64,000 nucleotides of DNA from NCBI RefSeq assembly GCF_003231275.1, contig NZ_QKVL01000002.1:186001-250000 (forward strand), written 5' to 3'. The position numbers and the translations under genes are program-made. The notes beneath the pieces were generated by a model, which saw only the letters and a list, made by a program, of their open reading frames with translations, ran no database searches and had not been told where the DNA came from. This stretch comes from Pseudomonas huaxiensis. GTDB taxonomy: Bacteria > Pseudomonadota > Gammaproteobacteria > Pseudomonadales > Pseudomonadaceae. Within the stretch, counting starts at the first letter, position 1. Each line of letters begins with the position of its first letter. This document shows positions 9,421-18,690 of this stretch, one piece after another.

Positions 9421-9531
9421 GCGAGAGTCCTGACCTATTCCAGGGTTGGAGGATATATCTCGTTACATGACAGTTGGATGAAGGGCGGGATGTGCCCGAA
9501 AACAATAGCCCTTAAGCAAAATGCCACCATC

Positions 9532-9558
9532 TTCAGCTTTCCCCAACCCTGCCGATGA
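9532..9558 (+). promoter_or_regulatory. Possible sigma-28 (FliA) promoter
   Basis: TTCAGCTT (9532-9539), an 11-base spacer and GCCGATGA (9551-9558) resemble the flagellar consensus TAAAGTTT-N11-GCCGATAA, with the -10 differing at one position. It lies 45 bp before the chemoreceptor ATG, as expected for a motility-regulated MCP. Confidence 0.5.
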
Positions 9559-9603
9559 ATCGGTAAACCCCTCGCAATGTGCGACGCCACTGAGGAAACG
9601 AAG

Positions 9604-11283
9604 ATGCAGTTGACTCTAAGAACAAAAATGCTGTTGCTCGCTGTCCTCCCGGTCCTTGTGTTCGCCCTGGTCATCAGCGGCGCGGCGGACCGGGTCCTCC
9701 GCAACCTCGCCGAAGACGAAGTCAGTGAAACCCGCCAGCGCCTGCTCGATGAAAGCCGCCAGAGCCTCGAACACTACATGCAGATCGCCCTTGGCTCGGT
9801 GCAAGGCCTGTACGACGCCGCCGCCAACGGCGACGAGGCCAGCCGGGCGCAGGCGATCACAGTCCTGTCGAAGATCAAGTACGGCAAAGACGGCTATTTC
9901 TTCGCCCACGACTCCAACGTGGTGCGCCTGTTCCGCGGCGACAGCCCGGTAGACGTTGGCAAGAACCTCAATGAGCGCAAGGACGCCAACGGTGTGTTCG
10001 TCAACCGCGAGCTGGTGCGGGTGGCCAAGGACGGCAGTCACTTCGTCAATTACAGCTCGCCGCTGCCGGGCAACGAAAGCGTGCAGGTGCCAAAGCTCGG
10101 CTACAGCTATTACCTGCCGAAGTGGGACATGGCCTTGGGCACGGCGGTCAACCTGGACAATATCGAGCTGCGCATCACCGAACTGCGTGCCGAGATCGAC
10201 CAGCGTATCCAGTCAATCCTCACCAGCATCCTGGGTATCGCCGCAGTATTGCTGGTGATCCTCGGCATCGCCGGGCTGACCCTGAGCAACGCCCTGCTCA
10301 AGCCGCTCAAGGCGATGAAAGATAACCTCGACGACATCGCTGCCGGTGACGGCGACCTCACCCACCGCCTGCGCGCCGGCAATGACGAACTGGGCCAACT
10401 GGCCGGCTCGTTCAACCGTTTTGTCGAGAAGATCCAGAGCCTGGTGCGCCAGGTAGTGGAAGTCAGCGGCGAGCTGTCGAGCCTGGTGGAGTCGGTGGAA
10501 AGCCAGAGCCGTCGCTCGGAAGCGGCCATGGAACAACAACGCCACGAAACCACCCAGGTCGCCACGGCGATCAACCAGATGTCCGCCGCCGCCCAGGAAG
10601 TCGCGCACAGCGCGCAGAATGCCGCCCATGCCGCCCAGGAAACCGACACCCAGGGCCAGCAGGCCCGGCAGGTGGTGGACGGCAGCATCAAACGCATCCA
10701 CGCGCTGGTGGAGAACATCCGCGGCAGCGGTACCTCGCTGGACAGCCTGCAACAGGACGTGCAGTCCATCGTCAGCGTGCTTGGGGTAATCCGCTCGATC
10801 GCCGAGCAGACCAACCTGCTGGCGCTCAATGCCGCCATCGAAGCGGCGCGGGCCGGTGAGGCCGGGCGTGGTTTCGCGGTGGTCGCCGACGAGGTACGCG
10901 GGCTCGCCAGCCGCACCCAGCAGAGCACCCAGGAAATCCAGGTAATGATCGACCGCCTAACCACCGGCACCCATTCGGCGGTGGAGTCGATGCGCCATTC
11001 CTGTGAAACCGGCGACGCCACCCGCAACCAGGCCAGCGAAGCGGGTACCTCACTGGATGCCATGTCCACGCTGATCGGCACCATCAGCTCGATGAACGCG
11101 CAGATTGCCAGCGCCGCCGAGGAACAGACCGCCGTGGCCGAGGAGATCAACCAGAGCGTGCACCAGATCGCGGTGGCGGTGGAAAGCGTCGCCGAGCAAA
11201 CCCGTCAGGGTGCGCAAACGGCGAAAAGCCTGTCGTCGCTGGAAGCGCATTTGCGGGCGCTGGTGCGGCAATTCCGTATTTGA
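9604..11283 (+). CDS. Methyl-accepting chemotaxis protein with a single Cache sensor
   Basis: 559-residue membrane chemoreceptor. Order: TM1 (about 7-27), periplasmic small-Cache ligand domain (about 30-190, with [23 protein letters not shown] and [14 protein letters not shown]), TM2 (about 200-222), HAMP ([22 protein letters not shown], about 226-278), and the cytoplasmic signalling helices. The hairpin tip reads [20 protein letters not shown] with [14 protein letters not shown] after it, the invariant CheA/CheW contact region. GAGGAAAC just upstream supports the ATG at 9604. The sCache_2 type often binds small organic acids; the ligand is unknown. It ends in a strong terminator. Confidence 0.93.
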   Translation: MQLTLRTKMLLLAVLPVLVFALVISGAADRVLRNLAEDEVSETRQRLLDESRQSLEHYMQIALGSVQGLYDAAANGDEASRAQAITVLSKIKYGKDGYFFAHDSNVVRLFRGDSPVDVGKNLNERKDANGVFVNRELVRVAKDGSHFVNYSSPLPGNESVQVPKLGYSYYLPKWDMALGTAVNLDNIELRITELRAEIDQRIQSILTSILGIAAVLLVILGIAGLTLSNALLKPLKAMKDNLDDIAAGDGDLTHRLRAGNDELGQLAGSFNRFVEKIQSLVRQVVEVSGELSSLVESVESQSRRSEAAMEQQRHETTQVATAINQMSAAAQEVAHSAQNAAHAAQETDTQGQQARQVVDGSIKRIHALVENIRGSGTSLDSLQQDVQSIVSVLGVIRSIAEQTNLLALNAAIEAARAGEAGRGFAVVADEVRGLASRTQQSTQEIQVMIDRLTTGTHSAVESMRHSCETGDATRNQASEAGTSLDAMSTLIGTISSMNAQIASAAEEQTAVAEEINQSVHQIAVAVESVAEQTRQGAQTAKSLSSLEAHLRALVRQFRI

Positions 11284-11295
11284 GAACGGTTTCAG

Positions 11296-11333
11296 GTGGC
11301 GGGTCGTTTTGAAACGCCCGCCACTGTTTTTTT
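11296..11333 (+). terminator. Rho-independent terminator of the chemoreceptor gene
   Basis: Stem GTGGCGGG / CCCGCCAC, extended inward by CGTTT/AAACG, followed by TTTTTTT. It lies 12 bp after the stop codon and isolates the downstream PKS region transcriptionally. Confidence 0.85.
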
Positions 11334-11462
11334 GCACACTTGTATCAGCTTGATATAACCGCTCATCGCCCGTTGTATTGAAATAAAACACCCGCATCGA
11401 AACTTACGGCGCGCCCAGTATTACTCCCCTCCGCGCCTTTGGTAGTAGGCCCTTTTGTACAG

Positions 11463-11492
11463 TTGACACTGTTGTTCAGCCCTCGCAATACT
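11463..11492 (+). promoter_or_regulatory. Possible sigma-70 promoter before the membrane protein/PKS operon
   Basis: A perfect -35 TTGACA (11463-11468), 18-base spacer and AATACT (11487-11492) as a weak -10. It lies 82 bp before the first ATG of the region, downstream of the MCP terminator, in otherwise gene-free DNA (11334-11573). Inference from consensus only. Confidence 0.4.
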
Positions 11493-11535
11493 TCCCGCCG
11501 CAAACCAGCCAGTCACAACAATAATAATTACTGCA

Positions 11536-11553
11536 TGGCGCGTTAACGCGCCA
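11536..11553. promoter_or_regulatory. Perfect 18-bp palindrome, possible operator
   Basis: TGGCGCGTTAACGCGCCA is fully self-complementary. It sits between the putative promoter and the ribosome-binding site AAGGAG (11561) of the membrane protein gene. A dimeric repressor could bind here. A chance GC palindrome or an mRNA hairpin near the RBS are alternatives. Confidence 0.35.
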
Positions 11554-11573
11554 ATGGAACAAGGAGTTCTTGA

Positions 11574-11978
11574 ATGCTTGGTTACTATGCGCAATACAGC
11601 AAGGAATACATCACCACCCTGATGATCGTGACCACCCTGTTCTTTGCCTTACCCATCTTCCTCGCCCCGCTGCAATGGGCCCGGCTCATGCGCTGGACCG
11701 TCCCCGAACACGAACACCTGGCGATCTATTTCGGTCGTTGCCTCGGTGCGTTCATTCTTGTGGTTGAAGTAGCGATGCTGCGCTCGGCCACCACCGGCAC
11801 CAGTTTCAGCTATGCCTTCGATATTCTTTTCGTGGTCTTCACGTTGATGTTCTTCGTGCATGTCTACGGTGCAATCAAAAAGATCCAGCCTATTACCGAA
11901 ACATTGGAAATCGGTTTCTGGATGATCCTCTTCGTACTCAATATCCTGTTCTACCCCACTACCAGTATCACGTTGTAA
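11574..11978 (+). CDS. Small four-helix membrane protein of unknown function
   Basis: 134 residues with four hydrophobic segments (about 13-32, 57-77, 80-102 and 113-131) and short polar loops; the AAGGAG box lies 8 bp before the ATG. No family was recognised with certainty. It precedes the first PKS gene by 137 bp in the same direction with no terminator visible between them, so it may be the leader gene of the biosynthetic operon. Possible roles such as export or self-protection are only guesses. The gap 11979-12115 contains short inverted GACCGG/CCGGTC units and no gene. Confidence 0.75.
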   Translation: MLGYYAQYSKEYITTLMIVTTLFFALPIFLAPLQWARLMRWTVPEHEHLAIYFGRCLGAFILVVEVAMLRSATTGTSFSYAFDILFVVFTLMFFVHVYGAIKKIQPITETLEIGFWMILFVLNILFYPTTSITL

Positions 11979-12115
11979 ACCTTCACCGGACCGCGACCGG
12001 TCAGTTGCCGGTCGCCGTCCACCCCCGTTGAAAGTCCGCATAGCCTGGCGCGCCCTTGCGTCGGCGGCCCTGTGTCCGCCGAACGCCCCGCCGTGGCCGG
12101 TTCAAGGAGTGAACA

Positions 12116-15100
12116 ATGATCCAGTCCAGGGAACATACCGCCCTCAAGGCTGCCCTCAAGGAATTGGTGCGCAACCTGTTGCTGCAAGCCACAGGCCTCG
12201 CCCCGTCAGCGCTGCACGATGAGGCGCCGTTCCATGAGATCGGTCTGACCTCCCTGGCGATCCTGAATTTCAACGAGCAGATCCAGCCGGTATTCCCCGG
12301 CCTGAACAAAACCCTGCTGTTCGACTGCCGCAGCGTCGGCGACGTAGTCGAGCACCTGCTGCGCGAGCACCCCGAGGCTTGCGCGCGCTTTCTGCAACAA
12401 CGGCACCCGACGCAGCCAGAAACACCCGCGGCGCCAGAAAACGCCGCAGCACCCTGGCCGCACCTCGTTCCCCTTGCCCTTCGGCGGCCGGACAGTGACG
12501 CTCTGGATATCGCAATCGTTGGCCTGCACGGACGCTTTCCCGATGCCGACAACCTCGACCGGCTCTGGCAGAACTTGCTGCACGGGCTGGATTCGATCAG
12601 CGAGATTCCTGGCGAGCGCTGGCCGCTGGAGGGCTTTTTCCAGGCCGGGGCGAATGCCCGTGAGAGCGGCCTGAGCTACGCCAAATGGGGCGGGTTTCTC
12701 CACGATATCGAGCGCTTCGACGCGCAATTCTTCGGTATTCCGCCACGCGAAGCGGCCTGCCTCGACCCGCAGGAGCGGCTGTTTCTGCAATGCGCCTGGC
12801 ATGCCCTGGAAGACAGCGGCCACCTTGGCGAACGCAGCCGCGTGTTGCGCCACGCCAACGGTTCGCTGGATATCGGTGTGTTCGTCGGCATCACCAGCAA
12901 CACCTGGCCGCTGCTCGGCCCGGCGCTGTGGCAGGCCGGGCAGACCGCGATCCCCAGCGGCCTGCCGTGGTCGGTGGCCAACCGCGTGTCCTGGGCCCTC
13001 GACCTGTGCGGACCGAGCCTGGCAGTGGACACCGCCTGTTCGTCGTCGCTGACCGCCCTGCACCTGGCCATCGAAAGCCTGCGCAAAGGCCAGTGCCGCG
13101 CGGCGCTGGTGGGCGGGGTCAACCTCTACAGCCACCCGGCCAAATACGTGCAGTTGTGCCAGCAACACATGCTCTCACCCAGTGGCCGCTGCCAGGCATT
13201 CGGCAGTGGCGCCGACGGCTTCGTCCCCGGCGAAGGTGTCGCGGCAGTGTTGCTCAAGCCGCTGTCGGCGGCGCGCCGCGATGGCGACCGGATCCTCGCG
13301 GTGCTCAAGGGCAGCGCGGTCAACCACGGCGGGCGCAGCAACGGCTACACCGTGCCCAGCGCCCGCGCCCAGGCCGAACTGATCGAACAGGCGCTGAGCG
13401 ACGCACGGGTGCCGGCGGCCAGCATCAGCTATATCGAAGCCCACGGCACCGGCACGCGCCTGGGCGACCCGATCGAATTGCAGGGACTGAAACAGGCCCT
13501 CGCCGCAGCCGATAACGAGCCCTGCGATGTCGGTTCGATAAAGAGCAACTTCGGTCATCTGGAAGCTGCGGCGGGCATGGCCAGCCTGTGCAAGGTGGTA
13601 CTGCAACTGCGCCACCGCAGACTGGCGCCATCGCTGCACACGCAGACCCTGAACCCCGACGCCGGGCTCGAACACAGCCACCTGCGCATCGTCCGCGAAG
13701 CCCGCGAATGGAACACCCGTGATGTGCGCCGCGCCGGTATCAGTTCCTTCGGCGCGGGCGGCGCCAACGCCCATGTCATCGTTGAGCAGGCACCCGATGC
13801 CCTGGCCCGCAGCGCCAGCGTCGGGGTGCCGATCTTCGTCCTCTCGGCACGCAGTGCCCACCAATTGCGCGAACAGGCCAGCGCCTTGCTGGACTGGCTC
13901 GCCCACCACGACGGCGACGCCCTTGGCGCCCTCGCCTACACCCTGCAATGCTGCCGCGCGGCCTTCGATCACCGGTTTGCACTGGTCGCCGGCGGCACCC
14001 AATCCCTGCGTGACGGACTGTCGCGCTTTCTCGACGGCGAGTCCTCGGGCTATCAGGGCCGCGTTCCGGCGGGGACAACTGCGGATGCCCAAGCACCCGA
14101 CGACGATCCCCACGCCCTCGCCCGCGCCTGGGTCGCCGGCCAGTTCGCCGACTGGAGCCAGTTCTGGCCGCAGCCACCGATCCCGCTGGCCGCGCCACTG
14201 TACCCCTTCGCCCACGACCTGCATCAACTGCCGCGCATTGCCGCCGTCAACGCGAGTGACAGCCGTCGCATCGCCCTCGATCCGCAGCGGTTCTTCCTGC
14301 GCGATCACCGTGTTCAGGGCCAGCCGGTGCTGCCGGCGGCGGCATACCTGGATTTCTGCGTCGACAGCGCACGCCACCACGGCCTCGACCTGCCGCTGGA
14401 ACTGCGCGCCCTGACCTGGGCCAGCCCGGTGCGCTTCGATACTCCACAAACACGCAACCTCGACTGTCACCACGAACGCCACGACCGCGGACTGCGCCTG
14501 AGTTTCCAGAGCAATGGCGAGACGCACCTGCGCGGCGAGTGCCGGCCCCTGACCCACGCGCTACACAGCGCACCGGATCTGGCCCAACTGCGCCGCGACT
14601 GCCGCGAAGCGCTGGACCTCAGCCAACTCTACCCGACCCTCGAACGCCTTGGCATCGCCTACGGCCCGACCTTCCAGTGCCTGCACGCCGCCTGGCGCGG
14701 CGCTGACCAGGCGCTGACCGAAGTGCGCCTGCGTCCCCGCTCCCACGAAGCGCTGACCGCCCTCGATCCGGCATTGCTGGATGCGGTGCTGCAAAGCGCC
14801 TTCGTCACCGCGGGCCCGATCGAAACCACCTTCGTGCCCTACGCCTGCCAATCGCTGCGCTGCCATGGCGTGCTGACCGAGCGGCTGTTTGTGCAGGTGC
14901 GCCCGCATCCGGCGCAAAGCGGGCCGATGCGCCTCTACGACTTCCGCGTGTTCGCCGATTCCGGCGCGCTGCTGCTGGAAATCGACGGCTTTGCCTTCCG
15001 CCAGTACCGGGTGGCCGCCGAGCAGCCGGTGCATTTACTGGAACCGTACTGGCAGCCAGCGCCACCCGTGCAAGCCACTTCGCCGGCCACCACCCTGCTC

Positions 15101-18100
15101 TATCGCGCGCACCCGGACCTCGCCCTGCCCGCCGCCGTGCTGGACAATAGTTGGCACCTGCACCCCGCCAGCCACTTCCATTACATGGCGCCGCGCACGG
15201 TACAAGCCGACCTCAACGACCCGCGACAGATCGACCTGCTGCTGCGCCTGCTGACCACCCAGGGACTGAGCCCCGAACGCCTGCTGCTGGACCTGCGTGC
15301 GCCCGCCAACCGTGACGCCGACATGAGCGATGGCCTCGACGCCGTGCTCACCGCCGCCGATCTGCTGCGTCACCTGTGCCAGAGCCTCGGCACGCCGCGC
15401 CTGCAGGTTCGGGTAGTGGTCGATGGCGGCCCGGCCAGCGCCATCGAAGGCCTGCTGCGTTCGGTAGTGCAGGAACTGCCGAGCCTGAGCGCCAGCCTGA
15501 TCGAGGTCGAGGGCAATCCCGCCAGCCTTGAACAGGAACTGCTGGCCGCCGCGCAACCCGGCGTGCAACGGATCCGCCTCGGCGCCGATTCGCGCCAGCT
15601 CGCAACCTTGCGGTTCATCGCCCCCAACGAACGCGGCCAGGCCATCGACTTCGCCCTCGGCGACACCCTGCTCATCAGCGGTGGCCTGGGCGCCGTCGGC
15701 CGTGCGCTGGCCGGCGCGCTAGCGAAGCTGGGCGGTTTGAACCTGGCCATCCTCGGCCGCCGCGACGCCGACGCCAGCAGCGATCAGTGGCTGCAACAGC
15801 TTCGCCAACTGGGCGCGGCCGATGCCGGCTACTGGCAGGCCGATTGCGCCGATGCCGACTCGCTGCACGCCGCACTGGCTGCGATTCGCCAGCGCTTCGG
15901 CGGCTGTCATGGGGTGATTCATTGCGCCGGCGTGCTGCACGACGGTTATTTCCTGCGCCAGCCGGCCAGCGAGCGCCACGCCGTGTTGCAAGGCAAAACC
16001 CTCGCTGCGCAGCACCTGGGCCAGGCGACGGCGCAGGATCCGCTGAAGCTGTTCATGGTCTGTTCGTCGCTGGCCGGGGTTTACGGCAATGTCGGGCAGA
16101 GCGCCTACGCCCTGGCCAACGCCTGGCTCGACCGCTTCGTCGAACGCCGTCAGCAAGGTGGCGGCAGCGGCCGCTCGCTGTCCATCGCCTGGCCGCTGTG
16201 GCAGACCGAACACGGCATGCAGGCGCCGGAGCCGGTGCGCCAGTGGCTGAGCCGCAATGGCCTGGCGCTCTTGCCCGAGGACCAGGGCGTGGAAGTGTTT
16301 CTGCGTTGCCTGGCCCTGCCGCAGACCGTGCTGGTGCCGGTGTGCGGCCAGCGCGAGGCGGTGGCGACGCTGTTCGGCATCGCCGCGCAAGTGCCAGTCG
16401 CCGCGCCCGTCACACAACCGGGCGTGTCGCTGCTGGACTACCTGAGCCAGCAACTGGCAGAAGTCACCGCCACCGCGTTGGAGCGCATCGATCCGGACAC
16501 CTCGCTGGAGATCTTCGGCCTCGATTCGATCCTGGTCATGGAACTGAACGGTCGCCTTGAGCGGCACTTCCCCGACCTGCCGAAAACCGTGCTGTTCGAA
16601 GTGCGCAGCCTGCGCGAGCTAGCGGCGCTGCTGGAAGCCGAGCACCCCGAGCAGGCCGCTCGCCTGGCACCGGTCGAAGTCGCCAGCCCGGAGATACAAG
16701 CGGAAGCACCACCACTGCCGGCAACGATCAGGGAGCCCGACGCCGGGCGCCAGGACATCGCGATCATCGGCCTCGCCGGCCGCTATCCCGGCGCCCGCGA
16801 CGCCCAGGCGCTATGGCAGCACCTGGCGGCGGGTGATGATCTGGTCAGCGACATCAGCCACCGCTGGCAGCAGGCGGACGAGCAAGACCCGCTGTACGCC
16901 CGCTGGGGCGGGCAACTGGAAGACTTCGACTGTTTCGACCCGCTGTTCTTCGGCATTTCGCCCCGCGACGCCGAACGCATGGACCCGCAAGAGCGGCTGT
17001 TCCTGCAGACCGCCTGGCATGCCGTCGAAGATGCCGGCTACACCCCGCAGAGCCTGTCCGGCCCGCGCCTGCCCGGCGTGCCACGGCGGCGAGTGGCGGT
17101 GATCGCCGGGGTGATGTACGGCGAATACCAGTTCTATGGCGCCAGCGCGTGGCCGGAAAAACCGGCGACCCTGACCAATTCCTCCTATGCCTCGATCGCC
17201 AACCGGGTGTCGTTCTGCCTTGACCTGGAAGGCCCGTCGTTCGCCGTCGACAGCATGTGCTCGTCGTCGCTGACCAGCCTGCACCTGGCCTGCGACCTGA
17301 TTCGTGGCGGCAGTTGCGAACTGGCGCTGGCCGGTGGCGTGAACCTGTCACTGCACCCGTACAAATACCGCACCCTGTGCGAGCTCAACTTCGCCTCGAC
17401 TCAGGGCCAGTGCCGCAGCTTCGGCGCCGACGGCGACGGCTACGTGCCGGGTGAAGGCGTCGGCGTGGTCCTGCTCAAGCCGCTGGCCCAGGCCCTGCGC
17501 GACGGCGACCATATCCACGGGGTGATTCGCGGCAGCGACCTCAACCATGGCGGCCGCACGTCCGGCTACACGGTGCCGAACGCCGACGCCCAGGCCCAAG
17601 TGATCGGCCGCGCGCTGGAGCGCTCGGGCCTGTCGGCATCGCGGCTGGGCTATATCGAAGCCCACGGCACCGGCACCAGCCTGGGCGATCCGATCGAAAT
17701 CCGCGGCCTAGGCAAGGCCATCGCTGCCCGGGTTCCAGCGGACTGGCAGTGCCCGATCGGCTCGGTGAAAGCCAACCTCGGCCATCTGGAATCGGCTGCC
17801 GGCATGGCCGCGCTGACCAAGGTGCTGTTGCAGTTCAAGCACCGGCAACTGGCGCCGTCGATCCATGCCGAGCCATTGAACCCGAACATCGATTTCAGCA
17901 AGACGCCGTTTGTAGTGCAGCAGCAGCTTGCGCCGTGGCCGCAACCCCGCGACGGTCTGCCACGGGTGGCAGCGATCAGCTCCTTCGGGGCCGGTGGCGC
18001 CAACGCCCATGTGCTGGTGGAAGACGCCGCGCCGAGCGCCCTGCCGCCGGTGACCGACGCACAGGTGTTCGTCTTCAGCGCCCGTGGTCAGGGGCAACTG

Positions 18101-18661
18101 CGCGAGTACCTGCTGCGCTTCGTCGATCACCTGGAACACGAACGCGCCCTGGCACCACAGCAGCCGACGGCACGATTGGGCCGCGAAGGCTTCACCACTG
18201 CCGAGGTGGCCAGGACCTTGCGCGAGGGTCGGCAGCGGTTCGATGAGGTGCGCCTGGCGGTAGTTGCCGGGGACTTCGATGAGTTGCGGCAGTTGCTCGG
18301 TGAGTGGTTGCTGGAAGGTCGCGAGGGTGAGGCGCGGACGCTGTTGGGGGCGGGTGGGTTGCGGGATGAGGCGGCGCGCTGGCTGGAAGGCAGTGAGGTT
18401 TCGGCTGTAGCTGATCAGCCGTCCCGAAAAGTCCCGTTGCCTGGGTATGCCTTCCTTCGACGCCGGTATTGGGTTGAGAGCATCGCGACGGTTCGGCGCC
18501 CCGACAAGCTCGCTCCTACAGGATCGCGCGTCACTGTAGGAGCGAGCTTGCTCGCGATTGCTCCCCCCAAACCACCCACCCCCCAAGACATCCTCGACCG
18601 CCTGTCCCGCCAGGAAATCACCCCGGACCAGGCCCGCACCCTGCTCAAGGCCCTGCTTTGA
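12116..18661 (+). CDS. Trans-AT type I polyketide synthase, ACP-KS-DH-KR-ACP-KS
   Basis: 2181-residue megasynthase with no acyltransferase domain, so malonyl units must come from a separate AT. Domains: ACP1 (about 10-90, Ser in GLTSL); KS1 (about 128-565, Cys308 in TACSSS, His443 in EAHGTGT, His481 in NFGHLE); DH (about 715-975, HRVQGQPVLP with His731, and LDPALLDAVLQ); KR (about 1180-1375, GGLGAVG, and Ser/Tyr of VCSSLAG and GQSAYALAN); ACP2 (about 1435-1510, GLDSI); KS2 (about 1540-1965, MCSSS, EAHGTGT, NLGHLE), all catalytic residues present. The C-terminus (ILDRLSRQEITPDQARTLL) looks like a docking helix that would hand over to the ACP of the 20033 protein. A REP palindrome is translated within the last 60 residues. 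Start supported by AAGGAG. Confidence 0.93.
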   Translation: MIQSREHTALKAALKELVRNLLLQATGLAPSALHDEAPFHEIGLTSLAILNFNEQIQPVFPGLNKTLLFDCRSVGDVVEHLLREHPEACARFLQQRHPTQPETPAAPENAAAPWPHLVPLALRRPDSDALDIAIVGLHGRFPDADNLDRLWQNLLHGLDSISEIPGERWPLEGFFQAGANARESGLSYAKWGGFLHDIERFDAQFFGIPPREAACLDPQERLFLQCAWHALEDSGHLGERSRVLRHANGSLDIGVFVGITSNTWPLLGPALWQAGQTAIPSGLPWSVANRVSWALDLCGPSLAVDTACSSSLTALHLAIESLRKGQCRAALVGGVNLYSHPAKYVQLCQQHMLSPSGRCQAFGSGADGFVPGEGVAAVLLKPLSAARRDGDRILAVLKGSAVNHGGRSNGYTVPSARAQAELIEQALSDARVPAASISYIEAHGTGTRLGDPIELQGLKQALAAADNEPCDVGSIKSNFGHLEAAAGMASLCKVVLQLRHRRLAPSLHTQTLNPDAGLEHSHLRIVREAREWNTRDVRRAGISSFGAGGANAHVIVEQAPDALARSASVGVPIFVLSARSAHQLREQASALLDWLAHHDGDALGALAYTLQCCRAAFDHRFALVAGGTQSLRDGLSRFLDGESSGYQGRVPAGTTADAQAPDDDPHALARAWVAGQFADWSQFWPQPPIPLAAPLYPFAHDLHQLPRIAAVNASDSRRIALDPQRFFLRDHRVQGQPVLPAAAYLDFCVDSARHHGLDLPLELRALTWASPVRFDTPQTRNLDCHHERHDRGLRLSFQSNGETHLRGECRPLTHALHSAPDLAQLRRDCREALDLSQLYPTLERLGIAYGPTFQCLHAAWRGADQALTEVRLRPRSHEALTALDPALLDAVLQSAFVTAGPIETTFVPYACQSLRCHGVLTERLFVQVRPHPAQSGPMRLYDFRVFADSGALLLEIDGFAFRQYRVAAEQPVHLLEPYWQPAPPVQATSPATTLLYRAHPDLALPAAVLDNSWHLHPASHFHYMAPRTVQADLNDPRQIDLLLRLLTTQGLSPERLLLDLRAPANRDADMSDGLDAVLTAADLLRHLCQSLGTPRLQVRVVVDGGPASAIEGLLRSVVQELPSLSASLIEVEGNPASLEQELLAAAQPGVQRIRLGADSRQLATLRFIAPNERGQAIDFALGDTLLISGGLGAVGRALAGALAKLGGLNLAILGRRDADASSDQWLQQLRQLGAADAGYWQADCADADSLHAALAAIRQRFGGCHGVIHCAGVLHDGYFLRQPASERHAVLQGKTLAAQHLGQATAQDPLKLFMVCSSLAGVYGNVGQSAYALANAWLDRFVERRQQGGGSGRSLSIAWPLWQTEHGMQAPEPVRQWLSRNGLALLPEDQGVEVFLRCLALPQTVLVPVCGQREAVATLFGIAAQVPVAAPVTQPGVSLLDYLSQQLAEVTATALERIDPDTSLEIFGLDSILVMELNGRLERHFPDLPKTVLFEVRSLRELAALLEAEHPEQAARLAPVEVASPEIQAEAPPLPATIREPDAGRQDIAIIGLAGRYPGARDAQALWQHLAAGDDLVSDISHRWQQADEQDPLYARWGGQLEDFDCFDPLFFGISPRDAERMDPQERLFLQTAWHAVEDAGYTPQSLSGPRLPGVPRRRVAVIAGVMYGEYQFYGASAWPEKPATLTNSSYASIANRVSFCLDLEGPSFAVDSMCSSSLTSLHLACDLIRGGSCELALAGGVNLSLHPYKYRTLCELNFASTQGQCRSFGADGDGYVPGEGVGVVLLKPLAQALRDGDHIHGVIRGSDLNHGGRTSGYTVPNADAQAQVIGRALERSGLSASRLGYIEAHGTGTSLGDPIEIRGLGKAIAARVPADWQCPIGSVKANLGHLESAAGMAALTKVLLQFKHRQLAPSIHAEPLNPNIDFSKTPFVVQQQLAPWPQPRDGLPRVAAISSFGAGGANAHVLVEDAAPSALPPVTDAQVFVFSARGQGQLREYLLRFVDHLEHERALAPQQPTARLGREGFTTAEVARTLREGRQRFDEVRLAVVAGDFDELRQLLGEWLLEGREGEARTLLGAGGLRDEAARWLEGSEVSAVADQPSRKVPLPGYAFLRRRYWVESIATVRRPDKLAPTGSRVTVGASLLAIAPPKPPTPQDILDRLSRQEITPDQARTLLKALL
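18483..18558. repeat. REP pair read in frame inside the PKS gene
   Basis: Two opposite REP units (gacaagctcgctcctacag and ctgtaggagcgagcttgctc) about 15 bp apart lie inside the reading frame of the PKS and are translated as IATVRRPDKLAPTG and VGASLLAIA. They fall between the post-KS linker and the terminal docking helix, where an extra unstructured insert can be tolerated. Confidence 0.9.
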
Positions 18662-18690
18662 CCACTTCAACCGCAAAGGGAATCGACGCA

